The notes beneath the pieces are model-generated. The model worked only from the letters and a program-made list of their open reading frames with translations, was not told where the DNA came from and did no database searches. A stretch of 64,000 nucleotides of DNA from a bacterium 1xD42-67 (lineage in GTDB: Bacteria; Bacillota; Clostridia; Oscillospirales; Oscillospiraceae). The stretch spans positions 1 through 64,000 of the forward strand of contig RAYO01000004.1 of assembly GCA_003612335.1 (NCBI GenBank). The letters are read 5' to 3'. Shown here in pieces: positions 57,957-64,000 of the stretch (its first letter is position 1; each line of letters begins with the position of its first letter). The position numbers and the translations under genes were made by a program.

Positions 57957-57985
57957 ATTATAGCGGAACGCCCCTCTGATTGCAA
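57957..57985 (-). promoter_or_regulatory. sigma-A promoter of leuS
   Basis: Leftward: -35 TTGCAA (57985-57980), 17-bp spacer, -10 TATAAT (57962-57957). The roughly 50-nt leader is too short for a T-box. Confidence 0.82.
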
Positions 57986-58030
57986 GAGTTTTGCAGAAAA
58001 GTCCGCATGGAGCCGGCCGGCTCAGATCAA

Positions 58031-58058
58031 AGAGCGGTCCGGATAGCCGGACCGCTCT
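58031..58058 (-). terminator. terminator of the clp-lon-engB run
   Basis: AGAGCGGTCCGG / CCGGACCGCTCT, 12-bp perfect stem with 4-nt loop, followed leftward by TTTGATC. It lies 2 bp after the engB stop. Confidence 0.75.
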
Positions 58059-58060
58059 GT

Positions 58061-58654
58061 TCATGGCAGGATCGCTGTGAAGATCGCAGACAACAATTCC
58101 TCCCGGCCGGTGCCCTTCTCGGCGGAGAAGGGGATCAGCCGGTCCTCCTCCTCCAGCTCCAAAGTGTCCCGGATGAGCTGGAGGTTGGGCTCGATCTCCC
58201 GCTTCCTCAGCTTATCCAGCTTATTGGCCACGACGATCAGCGGACAGCCGCTGTCCTTGAACCACTGGAACATCGTGCAGTCGTCAGCGGTGGGTTTGTG
58301 CCGGGAATCCACGATCATCACCCCCAGGGTGAGCAGGTCGGGCCGGGCGAAATAGTCCTCCATCAGCCTCCCCCACCGGTCCCGTTCCGCCTTCGACACC
58401 TGAGCATAGCCGTAGCCGGGCAGATCCACCAGGTAGAAGGCCCCGTCGATGTCGAAATAATTCACATGGATGGTCTTTCCCGGCGCAGATCCCACCCGGG
58501 CAAGATTCTTCCGGTTGAGGAGCCGGTTGATCACCGAGGACTTGCCCACATTGGACCGGCCGGCGAAGGCCACCTGGGGCAGTCCATCCTGGATGAAGTT
58601 TTTGGGGGAGACAGCAGACAGCACGAACTCCGCCCGCTGCAGATCGACAGTCAT
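58061..58654 (-). CDS. engB: ribosome biogenesis GTPase EngB (YsxC/YihA)
   Basis: 197 residues. Essential small GTPase acting late in 50S subunit assembly. G1 AGRSNVGKSSVINRLLNRKN, G3 LVDLPGYGYAQV, G4 VVANKLDKL and G5 IPFSAEKGTG are all present. It begins 12 nt after the lon stop, the typical lon-engB linkage of Firmicutes. GAGGGAGAG precedes ATG. Confidence 0.96.
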   Translation of the reverse strand: MTVDLQRAEFVLSAVSPKNFIQDGLPQVAFAGRSNVGKSSVINRLLNRKNLARVGSAPGKTIHVNYFDIDGAFYLVDLPGYGYAQVSKAERDRWGRLMEDYFARPDLLTLGVMIVDSRHKPTADDCTMFQWFKDSGCPLIVVANKLDKLRKREIEPNLQLIRDTLELEEEDRLIPFSAEKGTGREELLSAIFTAILP

Positions 58655-58666
58655 AGCTCTCCCTCC

Positions 58667-61105
58667 TCACTGGCTCAGGCGCGAGCTCCCCTCCCCCTTG
58701 GGCGCGGGGGGAAGGCCGGGCAGCTCCTGCCTGTTCTTCGGCGGACGTCCCCGCCGTCGGGGAGGAGACGCCTCCACAGGCCGGCTGAGGGCATTGGTCA
58801 GCACCTGGTCCGCCCGCTCCACCAGGATGAACTGGAGCGCCTTGCGCACCGTCTGGTCGATCTCCTCCAGGTCCTTGGCGTTGTCGGCAGGGATGATCAC
58901 CGTCTTGATCCCGTTCCGGAAGGCGGCCATGGTCTTCTCCTTCAATCCGCCGATGGGCAGGACCCTTCCCCGGAGGGTCACCTCTCCGGTCATGGCGATG
59001 CAGCGCCGCACCGGACAGCCGGTGAGCGCGGACACCATAGCGGTGGTGATCGCGATCCCGGCGGACGGGCCGTCCTTGGGGACCGCCCCCTCGGGGAAAT
59101 GGACGTGGATGTCCTTCTCCTTGTAAAAATCGGCGGAGAGGTCCAGCCGGTCGGCCTGACTGCGGATGAAGCTGAGAGCGGCGTGTGCCGACTCCTTCAT
59201 CACGTCCCCCAGGTTGCCCGTGAGCTCCACCTTGCCGGAACCGGGGACGACATTGACCTCCACCTCCAGCAGCTCGCCTCCCACTGAGGTCCAGGCCAGG
59301 CCGTTGACTACCCCGACCCGCTCCTCCAGGACCTGGCGCTCCGGGTGGTAGCGGGGGACGCCCAGATACCCCTCCAGATCCCGGTCGGTGACCCGGACCG
59401 ATCCGACCTGCTCAGATACCACCTTCATGGCCGTCTTGCGGCAGACAGCGGCCAGGCGGCGCTCCAAAACACGGACCCCTGACTCCCGGGTATAGGCGGC
59501 AATGATCTCCCGCAGGGCCCCATCAGAGACCTTCAGCTGGCCTTTGGCCAGCCCATGGCGGGCCAGCTCCTTTGGCAGCAGGTGTCTCTTGGCGATCTGC
59601 ACCTTCTCTTCGTCGGTGTAGCTGGACAGCTCGATCACCTCCATCCGGTCCAGGAGGGGCCGGGGGATGGTGTCTGTGGTGTTCGCTGTAGTGATGAACA
59701 TCACCTCGGACAGGTCGAAGGGGACTTCCAGGAAGTTGTCTCGGAAGGAGGCGTTCTGCTCTCCATCCAGCACCTCCAGCAGCGCGGAGGCGGGGTCCCC
59801 CCGGTGATCCCGGCCCAGTTTGTCGATCTCGTCCAAAAGGATCAGGGGGTTGCAGCTCTGGGCCTGGTCGATGGCGCTGATGATCCGTCCAGGCATGGCC
59901 CCCACATAGGTCTTCCGGTGGCCGCGGATCTCTGCCTCATCGCTGACCCCGCCCAGAGACACCCGGGCCAGCTCCCGGCCCATGGCTCTCGCCATGGACA
60001 TGGCGATGGAGGTCTTGCCCACCCCCGGCGGACCCACCAGACAGAGCACCTGGCCCTTCAGATCCGGAGCCAGCTGCCTGACTGCCACGAACTCCAAGAT
60101 CCTCTCCTTCACCTTCTCCAGTCCAAAGTGGTCCCGGTCCAGCCGGCGGCGCACCGCAGCGACGCTCACCTTCTCCCGGGTGCGCTTCCCCCAGGGCAGG
60201 CCCAGGCAGATGTCCAGATAGCTGCGCAGGACGGCGCTCTCCGAAGAGCTGTAGGACTGTTTGGCCAGCCGGCCCAGCTCCTTCTCCAGCTTCTCCCGCA
60301 CCTGGTCCGGGAGGTCCGCCTTGGCGATACGCTCCCGATACTCCTCGATCTCGTCGGCCTCCTCCCCTAGCTCGGACTGGATGGCCTTGATCTGCTCCCG
60401 GAGGTAGTAGTCCCGCTGGTGGCTGCTCATCTGCTCCCGGGCCCGGTCTTCGATCTCGTGGTCCAGGTTGAGGATCTCCACCTCCCGCTCCAGCAGACAG
60501 TAGAGCTTTTCCAGCCGGCGGACAGGGCGCAGCTCCTCCAAAACGGTCTGTTTGTCGCTGTTGCGCATGGGGATGTTCTGGGCCACATAGTCGGCGATAT
60601 GGCCCGGGTCCTGACTGGCCAGGATGTGTACGATCAGGTCCGGAGACAGCTTGGGGGCCAACTCGGCGTACTCCTGGAACAGCTCATAGGTCGCGCGCAT
60701 CAGGGCCTCCGCCTTGGCGCTGCCCCGGGCGGAGGTCTCCGGGACGTCGATCTCCCGCACCTCCGCCTCCAGATGGGGCTGGGTGCGCAGCAGCTGGAGG
60801 AGCCGGCCCCGGGCCTGGCCCTCCACCATCACCCGCACATTGTCCCCCGGCATCCGGAGGATCTGCCGGATACTGGAGATAGTGCCCACCTGATACAGAT
60901 CGTCCAGTCCGGGCTCATCCACCGCGATGTCCTTCTGTCCCACCAGGAACACCGGGCTCCCAGCGGTCATGGCCGCCTCTAAGGCTTTCACCGACGCCTC
61001 CCGGGCCACCTCGAAGTGGATCAGCACATTGGGGAACACCGTGAGCCCCCGCAGAGCGATGACGGGCATGGTGGAGGTATCCAGGATATCGTATCCTTTC
61101 GCCAT
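58667..61105 (-). CDS. lon: ATP-dependent protease Lon
   Basis: 812 residues from ATG 61105 (AAGGAAGTGA upstream); the in-frame GTG 61114 abuts that site. LonA: N-terminal substrate domain (PVIALRGLTVFPNVLIHFEV), a coiled coil around 190-250, AAA+ domain with Walker A GPPGVGKTS and Walker B ILLDEIDKL, and the protease domain with catalytic Ser681 (PKDGPSAG) and Lys722 (GGLKEKT). After the usual end it has a Pro/Arg-rich extension of about 30 residues (SPPRRRGRPPKNRQELPGLP). That includes an AT-hook-like RGRP core, an unusual feature that could add DNA contact. Confidence 0.96.
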   Translation of the reverse strand: MAKGYDILDTSTMPVIALRGLTVFPNVLIHFEVAREASVKALEAAMTAGSPVFLVGQKDIAVDEPGLDDLYQVGTISSIRQILRMPGDNVRVMVEGQARGRLLQLLRTQPHLEAEVREIDVPETSARGSAKAEALMRATYELFQEYAELAPKLSPDLIVHILASQDPGHIADYVAQNIPMRNSDKQTVLEELRPVRRLEKLYCLLEREVEILNLDHEIEDRAREQMSSHQRDYYLREQIKAIQSELGEEADEIEEYRERIAKADLPDQVREKLEKELGRLAKQSYSSSESAVLRSYLDICLGLPWGKRTREKVSVAAVRRRLDRDHFGLEKVKERILEFVAVRQLAPDLKGQVLCLVGPPGVGKTSIAMSMARAMGRELARVSLGGVSDEAEIRGHRKTYVGAMPGRIISAIDQAQSCNPLILLDEIDKLGRDHRGDPASALLEVLDGEQNASFRDNFLEVPFDLSEVMFITTANTTDTIPRPLLDRMEVIELSSYTDEEKVQIAKRHLLPKELARHGLAKGQLKVSDGALREIIAAYTRESGVRVLERRLAAVCRKTAMKVVSEQVGSVRVTDRDLEGYLGVPRYHPERQVLEERVGVVNGLAWTSVGGELLEVEVNVVPGSGKVELTGNLGDVMKESAHAALSFIRSQADRLDLSADFYKEKDIHVHFPEGAVPKDGPSAGIAITTAMVSALTGCPVRRCIAMTGEVTLRGRVLPIGGLKEKTMAAFRNGIKTVIIPADNAKDLEEIDQTVRKALQFILVERADQVLTNALSRPVEASPPRRRGRPPKNRQELPGLPPAPKGEGSSRLSQ

Positions 61106-61218
61106 AGTTTTCACTTCCTTTCCAGGGATACAGGTCTCCTCCTTTACGGGGGAGCTGTTGAGCGGAGCGAGACTGAGGGGGCTTTCCCCCTCCGCCCCCC
61201 TTGTGGGGGCGGCAACAC

Positions 61219-61258
61219 AGGCGCCCCGCGCTCCCGCTGAGGGGGACGCGGGGCGCCT
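61219..61258 (-). terminator. hairpin after clpX
   Basis: AGGCGCCCCGCG / CGCGGGGCGCCT, 12-bp perfect stem with a 16-nt loop. A second short AGGGGG...CCCCCT pairing follows at about 61177-61192. No clean T run; partial termination before lon is possible. Confidence 0.5.
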
Positions 61259-61272
61259 CGATATCCACGATG

Positions 61273-62598
61273 TCAGCCCGCCCAGCCGTGGGGGCCGGAC
61301 CGCTCCACCTGGACGGTGGCCCTGCCCAGCTTGGGGCGCTGGGTGCGGTCCTGGTCCCGGACCAGCTCAGGGGGCTGGCCGTCTTTGACACAGGGGGCGG
61401 TGATGGTCACCTTCACGATGGTGGGGTCGGAGGGGATGTCGTACATGATCTGGTTCATGACCTCCTCCAGGATGGCCCGCAGGCCACGGGCCCCGATCTC
61501 CCGGGCCACCGCCCGGTCAGCCACCGCCTCCAGGGCCTCCTGTGTGAAGTCCAGCTCCACCTCGTCATAGGCCAGCAGGACCTGATATTGCTTCACCAGG
61601 GCGTTCTTGGGCTCGGTGAGGATCTGCACCATCTGGTCTCGATCCAGAGACTCCAAGGTGGTCACCACTGGCATACGGCCCACCAGCTCTGGGATGATCC
61701 CGAACTTCAGCAGATCCTGGGGCTGGATCTCAGCCATCAGCCCGCCCACGTTGCGCTCCTTCTTGCTCTGGACCTCAGCGCCGAAGCCCAGAGACCGCTT
61801 ATCCAGCCGGTGCTCGATGATCTTATCGATCCCGTCGAAGGCGCCGCCGCAGATGAAGAGGATGTTGCGGGTATCGATCTGGATGAACTCCTGATGGGGA
61901 TGCTTCCGCCCGCCCTGGGGCGGGACATTGGCCACGGTGCCCTCCAAGATCTTCAGCAGGGCCTGCTGCACCCCTTCGCCGGACACGTCCCGGGTGATGG
62001 AGGTGTTCTCGCTCTTCCGGGCGATCTTATCCATCTCGTCGATATAGATGATGCCCCGCTCAGCCAGCTCGATGTCATAGTCGGCGGCCTGGACCAGACG
62101 CAGCAGGATGTTCTCCACATCGTCGCCCACATAGCCCGCCTCGGTGAGGGTGGTCGCATCGGCGATGGCGAAGGGGACCTTCAGCACCCGGGCCAGGGTC
62201 TGGGCGAAGAGGGTCTTGCCGCAGCCTGTGGGGCCCAGGAGGAGGATGTTGCTCTTCTGCAGCTCCACATCCTCCGCCCCGCCAAAATAGATCCGCTTAT
62301 AGTGGTTATACACTGCTACGGACAGGGCCACCTTGGCCTTCTCCTGGCCGATGATATACTGGTCCAGGACAGAGTGGATCTCCTTCGGGGTGGGGATCGC
62401 GTCGGGGATCGTCCCCAGGAGCTGGTCCGCATGATCCAGTTCGTCCGTCAGGAGAGGCTCGCTCCCCATCGCCTCCATACACAGACTGACACACTCGTCG
62501 CAGATGTAGACACCGGGACCGGCGATCATCCGCCTCACCTGGTCCTGGTGCTTGCCGCAGAAGGAACAGCGGATCCTCCTGTCATCATTTTTTGCCAT
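61273..62598 (-). CDS. clpX: ClpX, ATPase subunit of ClpXP
   Basis: 441 residues. An N-terminal zinc-binding domain has Cys11, Cys14, Cys33 and Cys36 (CSFCGKHQ ... [10 protein letters not shown]). The AAA+ core has Walker [11 protein letters not shown], Walker [15 protein letters not shown], the [13 protein letters not shown] box and the sensor-2 region [13 protein letters not shown]. The C-terminal end ([20 protein letters not shown]) is a little longer than usual. It unfolds tagged substrates for ClpP, encoded 57 bp upstream. Confidence 0.97.
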   Translation of the reverse strand: MAKNDDRRIRCSFCGKHQDQVRRMIAGPGVYICDECVSLCMEAMGSEPLLTDELDHADQLLGTIPDAIPTPKEIHSVLDQYIIGQEKAKVALSVAVYNHYKRIYFGGAEDVELQKSNILLLGPTGCGKTLFAQTLARVLKVPFAIADATTLTEAGYVGDDVENILLRLVQAADYDIELAERGIIYIDEMDKIARKSENTSITRDVSGEGVQQALLKILEGTVANVPPQGGRKHPHQEFIQIDTRNILFICGGAFDGIDKIIEHRLDKRSLGFGAEVQSKKERNVGGLMAEIQPQDLLKFGIIPELVGRMPVVTTLESLDRDQMVQILTEPKNALVKQYQVLLAYDEVELDFTQEALEAVADRAVAREIGARGLRAILEEVMNQIMYDIPSDPTIVKVTITAPCVKDGQPPELVRDQDRTQRPKLGRATVQVERSGPHGWAG

Positions 62599-62655
62599 GG
62601 AAACACCTCATTTGATAGGTAGTGGGGACGGATAGGGCCTCCCCCCGTCCCGGGA

Positions 62656-63237
62656 TCACCGCTTATCCAGCACCTTGTCGATCAGGCCGTACTCCATAGC
62701 CTCCTGGGCAGTCATGAAATTGTCCCGCTCACAGTCGGCGGTGACCGTCTCGATCGGCTTCCCGGTATTCTCAGACAGGATCTGGTTCATCCGCTCCTTG
62801 ATGATCTCCAGGCGGCGCAGATGGATCGCCATATCGGTGATCTGGCCCTGGGTCCCGGCGGAAGGCTGGTGGATCATGATCTCAGCATTGGGCAGAGCGA
62901 TCCGCTTGCCCTTGGCTCCGGAGGAGAGCAGAAAGGCCCCCATAGAGGCCGCCATACCGATGCAGATGGTGGACACGTCGCACTTGATATACTGCATCGT
63001 GTCGTAGATGGCCATACCGGCGGTGACAGAGCCGCCCGGGCTGTTGATATAGAACTGGATGTCCTTGTCCGGATCCTGGGCCTCCAGATACAGCAGCTGG
63101 GCCACGATCAGAGAAGCGGTGGTGTCGTTGACCTCCTCCGACAGCATGACGATCCGGTCGTTGAGCAGGCGGGAGAAGATATCATAGGACCGCTCGCCTC
63201 GGTTGGTCTGCTCTACTACATAGGGAACTAAACTCAT
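62656..63237 (-). CDS. clpP: ClpP protease, proteolytic subunit
   Basis: 193 residues. Serine peptidase forming the tetradecameric barrel of ClpXP. Catalytic triad Ser98 ([11 protein letters not shown]), His123 (IMIHQPSAG) and Asp172 (CERDNFM). [20 protein letters not shown] is the oxyanion strand. AGGAGC lies just upstream of ATG 63237. It stands between tig and clpX in the common order. Confidence 0.98.
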   Translation of the reverse strand: MSLVPYVVEQTNRGERSYDIFSRLLNDRIVMLSEEVNDTTASLIVAQLLYLEAQDPDKDIQFYINSPGGSVTAGMAIYDTMQYIKCDVSTICIGMAASMGAFLLSSGAKGKRIALPNAEIMIHQPSAGTQGQITDMAIHLRRLEIIKERMNQILSENTGKPIETVTADCERDNFMTAQEAMEYGLIDKVLDKR

Positions 63238-63351
63238 GATGATGCTCCTTTTTTCAGTTGGGATACCAGAGTATACCCATCCGGCAGAAGATCCATTCCT
63301 TGGGATATTCTTACGCCCGGGACGGCAAGAGCCGCCCCGGGACGTATCTCT

Positions 63352-64000
63352 TTACTCTGCCTTGGGCTCCTCTGCTTTTTCCTCAGTCTTCTTGGTCCGG
63401 GCGCGCTTGGGCTTCTCCTCGCCCTCCTCCGCCTTCTTGGCGGGCTTCTTTGCGGCCTTCTTCTTGGCCTTATCCACCTTGGCGCTGGCCAGGACCAGCT
63501 CGCTGGCCTTCTTCAGAGCCAGATCCCGCTTCAGATCTTCTGCGGGGACCGCCGTCTTCACCTGCTCGGCGGGCAGGCCGTACTGCTCGGCCAGCCGGGC
63601 CACCTCGGCCTCATAGTCCTCGTCGGTGACCTGGATCCCCTCCGCCTTGACCACGGCAGCGAGGGCCACCTCGGTCTGGACCTGCTTCAGAGCCGCGGGA
63701 CGGGCGGAGGCCCGCATCATCTCAGGGGTCATGCCCATCATGGACATGTACTGGTCCATAGGGATGCCCTGGCTCTGGAGGCGCATGGCGTAATCATCCA
63801 TCAGCCGGTCGGTCTGGACCTCCACCATGCCGTCAGGGATCTCGCACTCCATGTTCTCCACCAGCTGCTCGATCACGGCGTTCTCAAAGTCGTTCTGGGC
63901 CTGGGCCTCCTTGCGGGCCTGGAGCTTCTCCCCCAGATCCTTGCGGAAGTCGGCCAGGGTCTCGAACTCAGACACGTCCTTCGCGAACTCATCGTCCACC
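63352..64000 (-). CDS. tig: trigger factor, C-terminal part (gene runs off the window)
   Basis: About 215 C-terminal residues are visible. The 5' part (ribosome-binding and PPIase domains) lies beyond 64000. The visible region starts in the family block DDEFAKDVSEFETLADFRKD and continues through the substrate-binding arms (MECEIPDGMVEVQTDRLMDD, LQSQGIPMDQYMSMMGMTPE). It ends in an unusual 45-residue low-complexity tail rich in Lys, Ala and Glu (KVDKAKKKAAKKPAKKAEEG...KAEEPKAE). Trigger factor is the ribosome-associated folding chaperone. Order tig-clpP-clpX-lon is the classic one. Confidence 0.95.
   Translation of the reverse strand, partial: VDDEFAKDVSEFETLADFRKDLGEKLQARKEAQAQNDFENAVIEQLVENMECEIPDGMVEVQTDRLMDDYAMRLQSQGIPMDQYMSMMGMTPEMMRASARPAALKQVQTEVALAAVVKAEGIQVTDEDYEAEVARLAEQYGLPAEQVKTAVPAEDLKRDLALKKASELVLASAKVDKAKKKAAKKPAKKAEEGEEKPKRARTKKTEEKAEEPKAE

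Noticed and set aside
1-64000. CRISPR arrays, tRNA or rRNA genes, insertion sequences, prophage
   Set aside because: No regularly spaced repeats, no cloverleaf or rRNA-like blocks, and no transposase, integrase or phage structural proteins among the coding regions on either strand.

Overview
The window is a dense, GC-rich stretch of a spore-forming Firmicute chromosome. Sporulation genes with sigma-E-like promoters, a clostridial-type 2-oxoacid:ferredoxin oxidoreductase, YitT, TelA and DUF3842 families, SLH-domain exported proteins and strong third-position GC bias together suggest an anaerobic gut Oscillospiraceae-like organism (Flavonifractor/Intestinimonas/Oscillibacter relatives). That placement is inferred from gene content, not from a marker comparison. 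I saw no rRNA, tRNA, CRISPR array, transposase or phage gene.

0-6.4 kb: an HscC-like Hsp70 with a J-domain partner (cut by the window edge) diverges from a spore-coat cluster. That cluster holds a 23-codon spoVM, sipL (DUF3794 + LysM) and spoIVA, the three proteins that build and anchor the coat basement layer. Two small reverse-strand genes lie between sipL and spoIVA. 6.5-11.6 kb: two reverse-strand hypothetical genes (one exported, with a degenerate deacetylase-like domain), then DUF4342, response regulator, flavodoxin and histidine kinase. 12-16.8 kb: the 5-oxoproline operon pxpA, NRAMP-like transporter, pxpB, pxpC, ycsI-like gene. 17.4-23.5 kb: a divergent type IIA topoisomerase pair with L-serine dehydratase (sdaAB, sdaAA) between the subunits. 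23.5-30.1 kb: two YitT paralogues, a lipoprotein with a pseudo-transglutaminase domain, an SLH protein, yaaL-like plus bofA (pro-sigma-K processing control), DUF3842 and a patatin-like lipase. 30.2-34.2 kb: an XpaC/TelA/TPM-domain operon interrupted by a palindromic repeat. 34.2-39.8 kb: an SSB-like protein, an SLH/cadherin-like exported protein, an anchored hypothetical protein, a CoA-transferase paralogue whose expected catalytic Glu is Gly, and a PanE-like reductase.

39.8-54.8 kb is one long reverse-strand catabolic region. In transcription order it runs: four-subunit 2-oxoacid:ferredoxin oxidoreductase, IlvD/Edd dehydratase, AraC regulator, two near-duplicate Ldh2-type dehydrogenases, LarA-like racemase, TAXI-TRAP binding protein and fused permease, UxaA-family lyase, SDR. 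It looks like uptake, epimerisation, oxidation or dehydration, and ferredoxin-linked cleavage of a hydroxy acid or sugar acid whose identity cannot be read from the sequence. 55-64 kb is reverse-strand housekeeping: rpsU, leuS, engB, lon, clpX, clpP and the 3' part of tig.

Most interesting: the overlooked spoVM and its sigma-E-like promoter set, the hydroxy-acid region, the CoA-transferase lacking its catalytic Glu, the NRAMP-like protein without the usual metal motif in a 5-oxoproline operon, and the XpaC/TelA/TPM operon.
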